Positions 33,884 through 43,904 of a DNA stretch of 64,000 nucleotides are shown piece by piece. Position 1 is the first letter of the stretch, and each line of letters starts with the position of its first letter. The DNA is from Candidatus Poseidoniaceae archaeon. Its GTDB lineage: Archaea; Thermoplasmatota; Poseidoniia; Poseidoniales; Poseidoniaceae. The stretch is taken from contig JADHSC010000008.1 of NCBI GenBank assembly GCA_016777125.1, forward strand, positions 1 to 64,000, in the 5' to 3' direction. A model generated the notes under the pieces. The model was not told where the DNA came from and did not search any database. It saw nothing but the letters and a program-made list of their open reading frames with translations. The position numbers and the translations under genes were made by a program.

Positions 33884-36800
33884 TTACTGGTTGTTGACCC
33901 AGTCTTTGAGTGTGGCAATATCCCAACCTTGGTCGAAATACCCTTGGATTTCTTCTTGTGACCATTGTGGGAATTCACGCATGGCATCAGCCATCTGTGG
34001 AGTTACATCCGCGGGTGGGCTTTGTTGTCCACCGTATTGTCCTGGAAGTTCAGCATAGGCCTTTCCATCATCTTCGTCTTCGTACATGTAAGCATCAGCA
34101 CCATCTGCGCCATTGCGACGCACGAGAACAAGGCCGACGATTCCCATTACGAGAATGAGTCCGATAAGAATAACGATAACGAGCATCAATCCACCCGAAT
34201 CATCGCTTTCACTTGCAACCTTTACGTTGAAACTATCACCGCTCGATGAACCATTGTAGAGAAGATCTCCAGTTAGGTTATCATAGATGAGGTAATACAT
34301 CCCAGTAGTTGGTTTTGCGAATTCTTCAAGCTCCACTTCAACATCAAGTTCTCCATCGATAAGAATTGCTTCGGAAGTGATGGTGGTTTCTGTGATCGGA
34401 ATTCCTCCATCGACAACGGACTGAACACGGAGTGTTACTTGACCTGCTTTTGAACCAGTGTTAACGACTTCAATGGTCAATGTCATTGCTTCATTAACTT
34501 CAGGTGAACGTGGAGTTAGATCAACTTCCTTTACAGCGAAACTGGCTTCTTCGTAGATGAACGAGTACAAGGAATTGTATCGGGACTCTGAGGAATAGAT
34601 CGGTGCAACAGAGCCCTCTGGAGTTGGCCCTCCACCGAGAACAGCAGAACCTGCTGAATCTGCTCCTTCAATCCAGAAGACAACTTCGATATTTCCAATC
34701 TGCTCTTGTGTTGGCAACTCATTGTCATCAACAACTGGCCAGAGGTCAACACAGACTGCACTAGCAGCGTATCCACCTGCAACTGGGGAGAGTGACAACT
34801 CTGCAGTCAACGGATCTGTTCCGTGGATTGTACCAAAGTATGGCCAAGTAATGTCGTTTGTTGGATCGACATAGAACTTCCATGCTACGGAGACATCGCC
34901 TTCAAACAAGGCTTCCTTCTCAGAGATTTGGAGTTCAACGTCAATACATCTGAAGTTTGAAGTTGAAATCGTCTCATCAAGAACTGAATTCGCTTCGTCA
35001 CGAACAGTCCATGTATTGGAAGTGACAACAGGAGCGTTTGCATCGACTTTGAGAACGAACTCTGCACATCCATATGAGGTTGAGAAGGAACAGATCGCTT
35101 CTGTGGTATCAACTGCTCCATCTGGAAGATTGACCAGCCTAAACATGTAGGTGTATTCATTTGTTGAGGTTGGTGCAGTAATGTTGATGTCAAATGCTCC
35201 TCCGCTAAACGCGTGGTATGTCGGTTGTCCATCCTGCTTCGAACCATCCGCTCCACCAGCGCCATACGCGAAGTATTGAACACCATTTGCCGTACTTGGT
35301 TGAGCGGCCATACGAGTGATTTCAAGTGTCAATTCCATTTCAGGTAGAATAAAGACGCTGTCCGACCATCCATCAATGTAGGTATATTGTCCTGCGAATG
35401 AAACAGTGTCTCCAGGGAAAACATATCCTTGACGGACATCGTTTGTAATCGATCCAGTAATGTCGGAGAAGTACGGTGTTACCATCAGATTGTTCGCTTC
35501 ATCAGTTCGAATGTCAAGTCGAATCCCATCGGAATAGTACCATTGGGTAATCTGCGTTGTTGAACCAACAATCTTTCGCTTGTATGCACCATCGAGATCT
35601 TCAATGTGAATCTCAGGAGACGCAAGTGTGGATAATCCAACAATACCCCAGTTAATCTTGATTGGAAGGTCGAGATAAAATTCATCCGTAAACGGATTAA
35701 TCAATGCCTCTCCATCCATTCGCAAGAGTTGAGGGCCATCGGAATCAGCACTTTCCTCGACGATTGTAATGTGGGGGCTATCGGTCCAAGCAGTTTCGTT
35801 TCGAGGGAAGTAGTAGAGTGTGAGGTCATCTCTGTCATTGGTTAAATCGACTCGAATGTAACTGATATCTCTCCAACCGTTTCGGTCTTCAGCATTAACA
35901 ATGAGATGGTATTCATTACCAGCATACATTGTTTGATTCCAATCGCCTTCATATGAAGGATGGTTGGAATTAAGAAGTGGTCGACCAGCAGAATTCTCGA
36001 TTGCAAAGGAAAGAATCTCAGGAGACTTGGATGGCATGGATGCATAGGTTACTTCATCATTGAAGATACCCGCTTCACCACCATCAATTGAATTTCCTGC
36101 AAGGTCATATCCTTCAAGGAACATACTGACTCTTCCAACAGGGTCTTTCTCTTGATTAGCAAGGTCATTGTAGTTTCCAGTGTAGTTTGCTGTTGGATAA
36201 GCTCCGTCTCCAGTCAAGGCAACAGTGGCGTATTCTGAAAGGTCAGCAATTCCATCACTGTTCGCATCGTGCTGGTATTCAACCCAGTAATGCAGGTCAA
36301 TTGTTGCTGGAAGGTCTTGCAGATCACTTACTCCAACCTTGATGTATTGATTGTTGGATGGAATAACCCACGTATCGTCAACGAGTGATCTCCAATTGGA
36401 TTCATAATTAGGATCGACTTCTCCGTTGAGTACTTTTACTGAAACCAATTCAGGTGCAAATTGATCGATTGAAAGATTGAATGGAATCGCGCAATCGCTA
36501 TCTGGCCTGTATTCAGAGGCAGGGCAAACCGTGTCGCCGCCCTCATATCCTGTGATTCTGAAGCGGTAAACGTGGTCTCCTGCAGTCGTAGGGCCCAAGT
36601 CGACCGTCCAGTCAAAGTCTCCACTGATGGTTCCTGACTGATTTGCGATTTCAGACCACTCAAAGACTGGAGTTTCGCCTGTGCTGTTGATGCTTCTTTC
36701 TTCGACAACGGTGAAGTAAGAAAGAGGATCTGGTGATACCGCAAGTGCTTCCAATCGAATACTTCCAGTTAATCTCAAATTTCGGTTCGTGTTTCCAGCA

Positions 36801-39778
36801 TCCAAATTCTGAGCGACTCCTTCCTCATTGAGGACTGAGAAGACTGTGATGCCAACATCGTTCTCGACAGCATTACCACCTGGTGGTGCAAGGACGATGG
36901 CAGAAGGCAGACCATTGACGCCATTTGTTGCTTTTTGTCCAGCGTAAATCTTTACTTCCTCAGTATCTTCCCAAACGTTGTTAACAGTGAATCTCCAGGT
37001 GATTTCCTTCCCTTCAGAAATGTCTGCAACGCTTGAGGATTGAAGTGTAATGTATCCGTTCGAATTCTCAACTTCTCCAAATCCGTTGAGATCTGAATAA
37101 GAAAGTTCAATGTTTCCAGTTACGGATTCGAACATAAGATTCGCTTCTTGGAATTGTGCTCCAGTAAGTGCAGAGACGGTGTGTGTTGTGATGACTTCGT
37201 AAATTTCTCCATTCGGATAAAGACCGATCGGATTTCCAACAAGTGTTGCTGTTGTGACATATCCTGGAGATGTAATCACAGAGAGGCTGGAAAGAGCAAG
37301 ACCGCCTCCACTGGTTGAATGAATAACGATTGGTACAGTTGCACTTCCAGATGTTGATGAGGACAGTGCAACACCTTGCGCAAGTTCAGAAGCAAAGCCG
37401 TTGCTGGTTGAGAGGTAATGGGTAAGGTCGTATACCACATCAAGTCCAATGAGATCAATTGTCCCACCGCCAGTAGCGTTAAGACTTTCAATATTGAATC
37501 TGAATTTCTTCCACCCATTTCCGTTCGCATCGATATGTGCTGTTGGTGTAAGACTGCTTTGCATCAACGTATTGAGTGCACTTGAGAGATTCATCTCAAC
37601 AGGGTACATTTCTTTGGAGCCATCTGTTTGGTTTCCAATGCTTCCTAATGCGACTTCTTCAAGACCCGACAACAGTGACCAGTCAAATCCTTCGTTTACG
37701 TCGGTTGTTGAAATGATTTGATTGTTCTCGAAGGAAACTTCAGCAGCACGAATTGTTGCGCCAACTGGGAGCATGAATTCTCCCCCGTCAACAGAACCAC
37801 TCAATCCAAGAGCGAGTGTTCGGCTTTCAGATCCGTAGTGAACATCGTTAGCATCCTTTGAGCTGATGAACAATGTTTGTCGACCAAACATGTCGAAAGC
37901 AGGTTCACTGAATGCGTACTCTATGTCGCCGTCTCCAGCAACATCGATACGAACATTTTCTGGATAATGGGCAAATTCAAGATCGAACCACATTCCTGCG
38001 ACATCGCATGGGTTTTGGTAACTTAGAACAGCCGAGAAGCCGAACGCTGATGAAGGCATTCCAGCAGTCTCTCCCAATGTGTACTTGACGTTGTTTTGCA
38101 TAATCACGTCATAGCCGTTCATCGAAACTGAAAGTTCAGGATTCTCAGTACAATCGTCTTGTATGTACGGAGTGATCGAAGCAATTGGATGTGCGAAGTG
38201 TGAACGGAACTTATCGGCGGTGAAAGCAGTATCAATCAGTTGTGGATTGTACATCATCAGATCACCAAGTCCTTGTGATGCCCAAATACCATTTTCTGGA
38301 GGATTCGGCGAAATAATTGTTTGATTAAATCCAGTCCCTACACGAGTACCTATCGAGAAACCGTGGAAAATAGGTGTTGAGAGTTGATCGGGTCCAGAAT
38401 CAAAATTAAACTTCAAATCAACTGTCGGATATGTCGATGAATTGATGTCCCATAGTTCGAGAACTGTACCGATAAGACCAGACATGGAATTATTATTCTC
38501 GTCGACAACAACGAGTCCGGTAAGTGGATCCAAAACGTCCACGGAAAGAACCGCAGTCGTGGTTGTTTCCGCCTCAATTGTCAGCAATCCATATCCGTTT
38601 GGATGATTATCGCCTCCGCCTACATTTGGTAAAATTCCACGTACACCCATCCATCCAGATTGTGGAAGGACACTTCCGAATCGGAAGTTATCGATGTACC
38701 ATCCTGGCATTGTGTTGTTGTCCAACGAGTAGCCATTTGAGAGAGGGATTGCATTGTGTTCTAATACAAATCGAATTTGAACATATGAACCGCCGTAATT
38801 GGATAAGTCGAGTTTCATGTTGCCCCAGCCATCTGTGTTAAACGCAGATGTAGAGGTTCCACCGAGTGCATATTCATCGTATTGTACGCCATTACAGTTC
38901 CCGCTGATTTTCTGATTCGCTTGACCATTTCCAACTTGGAAATATCCAGATCCAAAAGAGACTCCGCTTGAATTCTGGATGTCAAAATCAATGTGCTCGA
39001 ATTGATGTGTGACCGGGTCGAAGATAGGCGTTGGTGCTGAACGAATCTCAACGTAGGCACAATCCGCATATCTGTAGTTAGGATTTGTACTTGAAGTGGA
39101 ATGGGTCGCAAGTTGATGCCATGAATCGAAGTAGGCGGAAGGGTCCTTAATTGCTGCAGAAGTCATGTCAAGTGTTGGTGAAAGAAGGGTTTGCTTGTAT
39201 GCAGAACCGCCGTTATCATCCGTGTAATCAACGTCGAAGAGTCCAGTGCCCCAACAGTCACTGCCAGAAGCACAATTGGAATCAATCACAGACCCTCCAA
39301 ACAGTGAACCATGGGACCATGGAGCGCCTGAACTGGGTGGAGGTGTTGTCGTGTCCATGAACCCAGCCTGGTCGCTCTCGAAGTCCGTCAAGAGACCTTC
39401 AGCCTTGAGTGAAACTGGTGTTGATGTGGCTCCATCTTCAAATTGGAAATCTGTGGCTTGGGAAAAAGACGTCTTTTGTCCATTGTAATTTGGATTCCAT
39501 ACACGTGGCATTGTTTCGATATCAATACGAGTATGTGCGCCGTGAATTGCAGGCGAGGTTGAGACTGCAACGCTTGCTGATGTGATTGATTCACCAACAG
39601 GAAGGTCAACCGACCCGTCCACTTCGTTCATGTATGTCGAAGCGTCATCGAGTACAACCTCTACTTCGCTTGTGCCTGAACTAAAATCTGATACGCTTGC
39701 AGCAGTTGCTAAAGGGGTCAGTATCATCAAAGTCACAAGGAAAAATGCAATTTTTGTTCGTCCATCAGTAGAAGCCAT
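33884..39778 (-). CDS. Very large membrane-anchored surface protein, 1,964 aa
   Basis: Begins with a signal peptide (about 1-27, KIAFFLVTLMILTPLATA) after a GGTGAAACC leader. The exterior is some 1,830 residues of beta-rich modules with many Asn-Gly and Thr/Ser stretches. Jelly-roll-like segments occur at about 150-370 (WYIDNFRFGS is typical of a MAM/concanavalin-like fold), followed by repeated Ig-like domains. One membrane helix lies near 1862-1888 (LMLVIVILIGLILVMGIVGLVLV), and a cytoplasmic tail ends with a compact helical motif, FPQWSQEEIQGYFDQGW then LKDWVNNQ. Probably a cell-surface adhesin or sheath component. No enzymatic motif was found. Confidence 0.8.
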   Translation of the reverse strand: MASTDGRTKIAFFLVTLMILTPLATAASVSDFSSGTSEVEVVLDDASTYMNEVDGSVDLPVGESITSASVAVSTSPAIHGAHTRIDIETMPRVWNPNYNGQKTSFSQATDFQFEDGATSTPVSLKAEGLLTDFESDQAGFMDTTTPPPSSGAPWSHGSLFGGSVIDSNCASGSDCWGTGLFDVDYTDDNGGSAYKQTLLSPTLDMTSAAIKDPSAYFDSWHQLATHSTSSTNPNYRYADCAYVEIRSAPTPIFDPVTHQFEHIDFDIQNSSGVSFGSGYFQVGNGQANQKISGNCNGVQYDEYALGGTSTSAFNTDGWGNMKLDLSNYGGSYVQIRFVLEHNAIPLSNGYSLDNNTMPGWYIDNFRFGSVLPQSGWMGVRGILPNVGGGDNHPNGYGLLTIEAETTTTAVLSVDVLDPLTGLVVVDENNNSMSGLIGTVLELWDINSSTYPTVDLKFNFDSGPDQLSTPIFHGFSIGTRVGTGFNQTIISPNPPENGIWASQGLGDLMMYNPQLIDTAFTADKFRSHFAHPIASITPYIQDDCTENPELSVSMNGYDVIMQNNVKYTLGETAGMPSSAFGFSAVLSYQNPCDVAGMWFDLEFAHYPENVRIDVAGDGDIEYAFSEPAFDMFGRQTLFISSKDANDVHYGSESRTLALGLSGSVDGGEFMLPVGATIRAAEVSFENNQIISTTDVNEGFDWSLLSGLEEVALGSIGNQTDGSKEMYPVEMNLSSALNTLMQSSLTPTAHIDANGNGWKKFRFNIESLNATGGGTIDLIGLDVVYDLTHYLSTSNGFASELAQGVALSSSTSGSATVPIVIHSTSGGGLALSSLSVITSPGYVTTATLVGNPIGLYPNGEIYEVITTHTVSALTGAQFQEANLMFESVTGNIELSYSDLNGFGEVENSNGYITLQSSSVADISEGKEITWRFTVNNVWEDTEEVKIYAGQKATNGVNGLPSAIVLAPPGGNAVENDVGITVFSVLNEEGVAQNLDAGNTNRNLRLTGSIRLEALAVSPDPLSYFTVVEERSINSTGETPVFEWSEIANQSGTISGDFDWTVDLGPTTAGDHVYRFRITGYEGGDTVCPASEYRPDSDCAIPFNLSIDQFAPELVSVKVLNGEVDPNYESNWRSLVDDTWVIPSNNQYIKVGVSDLQDLPATIDLHYWVEYQHDANSDGIADLSEYATVALTGDGAYPTANYTGNYNDLANQEKDPVGRVSMFLEGYDLAGNSIDGGEAGIFNDEVTYASMPSKSPEILSFAIENSAGRPLLNSNHPSYEGDWNQTMYAGNEYHLIVNAEDRNGWRDISYIRVDLTNDRDDLTLYYFPRNETAWTDSPHITIVEESADSDGPQLLRMDGEALINPFTDEFYLDLPIKINWGIVGLSTLASPEIHIEDLDGAYKRKIVGSTTQITQWYYSDGIRLDIRTDEANNLMVTPYFSDITGSITNDVRQGYVFPGDTVSFAGQYTYIDGWSDSVFILPEMELTLEITRMAAQPSTANGVQYFAYGAGGADGSKQDGQPTYHAFSGGAFDINITAPTSTNEYTYMFRLVNLPDGAVDTTEAICSFSTSYGCAEFVLKVDANAPVVTSNTWTVRDEANSVLDETISTSNFRCIDVELQISEKEALFEGDVSVAWKFYVDPTNDITWPYFGTIHGTDPLTAELSLSPVAGGYAASAVCVDLWPVVDDNELPTQEQIGNIEVVFWIEGADSAGSAVLGGGPTPEGSVAPIYSSESRYNSLYSFIYEEASFAVKEVDLTPRSPEVNEAMTLTIEVVNTGSKAGQVTLRVQSVVDGGIPITETTITSEAILIDGELDVEVELEEFAKPTTGMYYLIYDNLTGDLLYNGSSSGDSFNVKVASESDDSGGLMLVIVILIGLILVMGIVGLVLVRRNGADGADAYMYEDEDDGKAYAELPGQYGGQQSPPADVTPQMADAMREFPQWSQEEIQGYFDQGWDIATLKDWVNNQ

Positions 39779-39931
39779 GGTTTCACCTATGTACTGCGTA
39801 TCGACTCTGCTCTAAAACTTCGTCGCTTAACTGACTACATCGCTTTGGAAATTGAGAATCGTTCGATAAATTGGAAATTTTCCACTTTCCGACTCCATGT
39901 ATTCATATTGGAGAGGGGGCTGGGTCTTATC

Positions 39932-40396
39932 ATGAAGCCATTCTCAACCGAGCCAGTGATGTTGATTGAAGAAGTATTTCCTCAAGACACAAACTCATAC
40001 AATACGCTCTTTGGAGGACGTTTACTTTCAGTTATGGACAAAGCAGCTGGTATTGCATGTTCGAAATTTGCACACAGAGAATTTGTTACAATCTCAATCG
40101 ACACATTGACCTTCAAAGCCCCTGCAAGACAAGGGGACTTGATCGAGGTTACTGGACGTGTTGTGTTCACAAGTACGCACACTGCAGGCGTCAAAGTTAC
40201 AGCATGTGCTATGACGAAATCTGATTGGGAGACCCGAGTGATCTGTGAAGGTTATTTCTTCATGGTTGCCATCGATTCGATGATGCGCCCTATTCCAATT
40301 CCACAACTTGTTCCTGAATCCGAAGAAGACCTGAATGAGTGGAAGAAAGCCGAAGAAATTCGGGAAAACATGCTCTCAAAGCGTAACTCTGAATGA
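39932..40396 (+). CDS. Acyl-CoA thioesterase, hot-dog fold (YciA/ACOT type)
   Basis: The frame is open upstream to 39845, but homology to the family begins at MKPFSTEPVMLIEEVFPQDTN, so the ATG at 39932 is preferred (154 aa). Diagnostic segments are NTLFGGRLLSVMDKAAGIAC, which contains the catalytic Asp of the hot-dog helix, and FVTISIDTLTFKAPARQGDLIEV. These enzymes hydrolyse medium- or long-chain acyl-CoA to free acid and CoA as hexamers of hot-dog folds. A GAGAGGGGG string lies 13 nt before the start. It could release or turn over acyl chains made by the synthase encoded at 20-30 kb, but nothing links them except being in the same window. Confidence 0.87.
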   Translation: MKPFSTEPVMLIEEVFPQDTNSYNTLFGGRLLSVMDKAAGIACSKFAHREFVTISIDTLTFKAPARQGDLIEVTGRVVFTSTHTAGVKVTACAMTKSDWETRVICEGYFFMVAIDSMMRPIPIPQLVPESEEDLNEWKKAEEIRENMLSKRNSE

Positions 40397-40431
40397 GAGC
40401 ATTGATGAAAGAATGGCTTGTGGATTGACAC

Positions 40432-41454
40432 ATGCCAGTACTTAACATCGCCATGGTTGGTAGTGATGACCTTGCACGAAGTATTGCAAAACCAACCGAC
40501 CAAAGAGACGTCCATACCTATGTGAACAAAGAACTGGTCAACGGAGAAGCGCAAATTCTCTCTTTGATTCGTCCTGCAAAATATCCAGAGCGTTTACGGC
40601 CTTTGCTGAATGCTCTATCTGCTGCGCGTGCTGGCCTGGTTGAAATCACTGCAATCGATGCAACTCTTGGTGAAGCACTTGTCGCTTTCTCAAGTGCAAA
40701 CATCAAGCAAGGAATTGCTGTCATACGCCCGCCTCAAGGCGAATGGGTTGACGAGGACATGGTCAAAACACTCTTCAAGCAAGCTGGATTAACGGATTGG
40801 ACCTTTGAAAAGGATGATGGGACAGAATTGAGAACTGCCCTTTATGCAATTATGAATTCCATGGCAGAAGAACTGCAGATGATCGAACAACAACCTCTCG
40901 TCGTTCCAATCGATCAACATTTCAATGTGAAGGGGATTGGTCTTGTTGCAATAGGATATGTCCAATCTGGAAGCGTTTCTGTTCATGATGAAATAACAAT
41001 GCTTCCCTCTGGAGGAACTGGTTCTGTCAAATCACTGCAAGTAATGGATGATGATGTCCCTACGGCTGGAGCAGGAGACAGAGTCGGTATTGCACTTCGT
41101 AATGCAAAGGAAGAATCGCTGAGCGGAACCTGCCTAATCGTTCTGCCAGAACTTGAAGATAAGAGAAAGGACATACACCGACCTCTTGCTCTGGAATCCC
41201 ATTCATTGTCTCAAATAAACCTCAACGTATCTCCCTTCCAAAAGCGAAAGTTGACTGTGGGTGATGTCCTTCACGCTTCGATCGATCTGCAGTTTGTTGT
41301 GGGGCGAGTCGAAACCATTGACGGGGGAACTGGAACCGTTCGATGGGAAACACCTCTCTTGCAACGTATTGAAAATCCTCCATCAGTATTAATCGCTCAA
41401 CTCGATTCCAAACCAAGAATTATGGGCGATGCAAATCTGACAAAACTGGAATAA
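40432..41454 (+). CDS. SelB/EF-Tu-like protein with degenerate GTPase domain
   Basis: 340 residues with the order of a translational GTPase but no working P-loop. Where SelB/EF1A proteins have GHVDxGKT, this reads MVGSDDLARSIAK (about residues 8-20), and no DxxG or NKxD motif appears. Domains II and III are well preserved: GIGLVAIGYVQSGSVSVHDEITMLPSG (about 170-200), GDRVGIALRN and SPFQKRKLTVGDVLHA. Comparable archaeal paralogues of SelB that lack GTPase motifs are known; their role is unclear. It may bind tRNA or ribosomes in a nucleotide-independent manner. It lies 35 nt downstream of the thioesterase. Confidence 0.72.
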   Translation: MPVLNIAMVGSDDLARSIAKPTDQRDVHTYVNKELVNGEAQILSLIRPAKYPERLRPLLNALSAARAGLVEITAIDATLGEALVAFSSANIKQGIAVIRPPQGEWVDEDMVKTLFKQAGLTDWTFEKDDGTELRTALYAIMNSMAEELQMIEQQPLVVPIDQHFNVKGIGLVAIGYVQSGSVSVHDEITMLPSGGTGSVKSLQVMDDDVPTAGAGDRVGIALRNAKEESLSGTCLIVLPELEDKRKDIHRPLALESHSLSQINLNVSPFQKRKLTVGDVLHASIDLQFVVGRVETIDGGTGTVRWETPLLQRIENPPSVLIAQLDSKPRIMGDANLTKLE

Positions 41455-41545
41455 TTCGGCATCAAAACTCTACTCATCGAACAACCCCCTCAATCTCGTA
41501 CTTTGGGGATGCATTGATAATGGGCTGGTTCTACTGCGAGATGGG

Positions 41546-42973
41546 ATGCAGACCAATGGGCGCAACGAACGCCTTGCGGAGAATGGGGAGAGAGTATCTC
41601 TTCACGGTCTACGCTTGGTAGGAGAAGGAGGAAGGGCTAGAGCAAGCCTTACGAATTCTCGAGTATCCTTTGAGTTCAAAAATGGAAATTGTCTCGAGTT
41701 TCGATATGACTCTGTCGCTCGAATGCAGCACCACAATACCACGCTTGTCCCTGCATGGATTGCCTTCATTGGCGTTTGTGCATTGTACGCTTCTTGGCGT
41801 ATCATCACTCCCGCTGACCTTCGAGTGTTCGCATTCTTGGCCGGTGTGGTTCTGATCTCGAGTTGGGGTCTTACAAAGCGTCCAACGCTGACATTGGATA
41901 TGCTCCTGGGCGATTGCCATGTCATTTATGGAAACGATTCGAAGTTACTCGAACTCTCAATGTTGATTGGAAGAATGAATGACGGAATGACTCTTGAACA
42001 AGCCAAAATTGGTACTGAGATGATGAATCAGGATACTGACTACCCACGGGAAGCAGCTCAAGAAGCCTACAACAAGTTGCCGACTCCTCCAATCGATTTG
42101 GTCCCATCAGCAAGTATTACCACGTTTTTAGGAAATGAAAAAGCATCCAGTGATGGATTTGAAATCGATGAAGGAATCATTCCCCGATGGGCTGGTGACA
42201 TCATGAATCAACCTCCTTCGAGCGAACATGGAATCCTTGTACGTGGACGGGAAAACATCTCAACGCGAAGGGGATATGAAGGGCATGAACTTCACCATCA
42301 ACATCGCCCAATAGGACATCATGATGCAATATTTACAGGAGACGCTCCGCTCCCACCCGAAGTACGAACGCATCATGGAAGTTCTTCTCATCGAATGCAC
42401 CAAGCAAGTGGCATACCAGTCACCCGTCAACCGTTGACCTCTACACCTCTTCCTCAAACGCACCTACCTAGTTTTATCGGCCCTGAGGGAGCCCCTATCC
42501 CGCATACTTCTGGACAGTTTACCTCACCCGATCACAATCTGGATAACTTCCAACTCGAGGAAACTGAAGAGCGCCCATCACTGGTCGAACAAGCGACAAC
42601 ACTTGATGAACAACCAAAGGTTCAACCTCAGCCTGCCTTGAAGTCAGGAATTATTCGTCGGAATAATGGGAATAACCCCTTACAACGTATTCATCTTCGT
42701 TCAAACAGAGCTGAAAACAAAATAGTAAAGTCAAGGAAAACGAAAAATTCAATCGTATCTCGAGGACTATCATCCATACGAAAAGTTCGAGATAAAATTA
42801 CCAACCTGAGTCATGAGGGTGTTGATGACGAACTTATTGGAATCATGAATGGACATATTTCTGAAGAAGTGGTTTCGCAGGAAGTCCCTGACTCGTTTAG
42901 TGCTCTAACTGAATCACAAGAAGTTGCGTCAATCCAGCAATCTGGACGTCATGGACTACGCCGATTCGACTGA
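41546..42973 (+). CDS. Membrane protein with long disordered tail, unknown
   Basis: 475 residues. The first 60 residues look like a small beta-barrel or PH-like domain (RARASLTNSRVSFEFKNGNCLEFRYDS). Two hydrophobic helices follow, about 70-86 (VPAWIAFIGVCALYAS) and 93-110 (LRVFAFLAGVVLISSWG), then a short strand region HVIYGNDSKLLELSML. From about residue 165 onward the sequence is low-order: His, Pro, Gln and Glu-rich, with basic patches near the end (RSNRAENKIVKSRKTK). No family is recognised. It converges with the PfkB gene, overlapping its 3' end by 18 nt. Confidence 0.65.
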   Translation: MQTNGRNERLAENGERVSLHGLRLVGEGGRARASLTNSRVSFEFKNGNCLEFRYDSVARMQHHNTTLVPAWIAFIGVCALYASWRIITPADLRVFAFLAGVVLISSWGLTKRPTLTLDMLLGDCHVIYGNDSKLLELSMLIGRMNDGMTLEQAKIGTEMMNQDTDYPREAAQEAYNKLPTPPIDLVPSASITTFLGNEKASSDGFEIDEGIIPRWAGDIMNQPPSSEHGILVRGRENISTRRGYEGHELHHQHRPIGHHDAIFTGDAPLPPEVRTHHGSSSHRMHQASGIPVTRQPLTSTPLPQTHLPSFIGPEGAPIPHTSGQFTSPDHNLDNFQLEETEERPSLVEQATTLDEQPKVQPQPALKSGIIRRNNGNNPLQRIHLRSNRAENKIVKSRKTKNSIVSRGLSSIRKVRDKITNLSHEGVDDELIGIMNGHISEEVVSQEVPDSFSALTESQEVASIQQSGRHGLRRFD

Positions 42974-43894
42974 GATTCCTGAAATCTCACAGTACGATTT
43001 GTATCGCTGCTGATACACCTCTTGCGAAATATTTTCTAGAATTGTGGTACCGAAGTCTTCGAGAGTGAAACTTGCAGTTACTGTAGCATGAGTCAAAGCC
43101 TTTCGAAGTTCTGTAACTGTCATCTCCCCCTTACCTGAGGCAAGGCAAGCAGCAAGTGCCCCTGCAAATGTATCTCCACAGCCTGTCGGATCCACGACCT
43201 CTGGACAGGGATAGGAAGGCATAGCAATCATTTCATTACCGTGAAGAGCAATGACGCCATGCTCTCCTCTCTTAACAATAAGAGTCGGAATTGAAGCCAT
43301 CTTTTGAACTGCTTTTGCTGCCGCTACAACGTTCTCTTGCCCTGCAAGCATCGAGGCTTCTCCGTCGTTGATGACAACAATATCTACTCGCTTCATCGCT
43401 TCGAGTAAGGTACCATGGGCAATGTTAATCCATAGGTTCATCGAATCAAGAATAGAAAATCGAATTGGTTTGGATTGATCAAGTACAGAGAGTTGAATTG
43501 CAGGATGTAAATTAGCACAAAAGGTCACAGTTGGTTTACGGCCATGTTCTGGAACCTTCGGTTCAAAGTGTTCAAACACATTCAAGTGCGTTTCATGCGT
43601 TATTGCTTGAGCCATTGATCCTTCATATGACCCAACCCAGCGGAAGGTTTCTCCTTCAACAGTTTCAATTCCTTGTGTATCGAGTTGAGCGTTTTCAAAA
43701 ATTGCTCGGTCTTGTTTTCTGAAATCTGACCCAACGACTCCAACCAGACCAACTGATTCGAGACCCAGTCGATTACGATGAAAAGCACAGGATAGACCCG
43801 CATATGTTGCAGAACCTCCGAGAGTATTTTCTACGGTACCAAGAGGAGATGCTATGCTATCATAAGCCAAACTTCCAACAATAAGAACATCCAT
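42956..43894 (-). CDS. PfkB-family sugar or nucleoside kinase
   Basis: A 312-residue ribokinase-like enzyme. The N-terminal substrate motif reads LGGSATYAGLSCAFHR (about 26-41) and the C-terminal anion-hole motif DPTGCGDTFAGALAACL (about 235-251) includes the catalytic Asp of GxGD. VVINDGEASML and VKRGEHGVIALHG are the usual strand signatures. Family members phosphorylate ribose, fructose-6-phosphate, adenosine or similar substrates using ATP or ADP; the substrate is not deducible. It begins 10 nt after the biotin carboxylase stop on the same strand, so the two are likely cotranscribed although no direct metabolic link is evident. Confidence 0.88.
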   Translation of the reverse strand: MDVLIVGSLAYDSIASPLGTVENTLGGSATYAGLSCAFHRNRLGLESVGLVGVVGSDFRKQDRAIFENAQLDTQGIETVEGETFRWVGSYEGSMAQAITHETHLNVFEHFEPKVPEHGRKPTVTFCANLHPAIQLSVLDQSKPIRFSILDSMNLWINIAHGTLLEAMKRVDIVVINDGEASMLAGQENVVAAAKAVQKMASIPTLIVKRGEHGVIALHGNEMIAMPSYPCPEVVDPTGCGDTFAGALAACLASGKGEMTVTELRKALTHATVTASFTLEDFGTTILENISQEVYQQRYKSYCEISGISVESA

Positions 43895-43904
43895 TAAATC
43901 AACC

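Noticed and set aside
33871-33987. Longer N-terminus of the hypothetical gene ending at 33061
   Set aside because: It overlaps the conserved Trp-rich C-terminus of the surface protein; a TTG with AGGGTG upstream lies just after that gene's stop.
39845-39931. N-terminal extension of the thioesterase
   Set aside because: The extra 29 residues do not resemble the family and the conserved part starts at the ATG at 39932.
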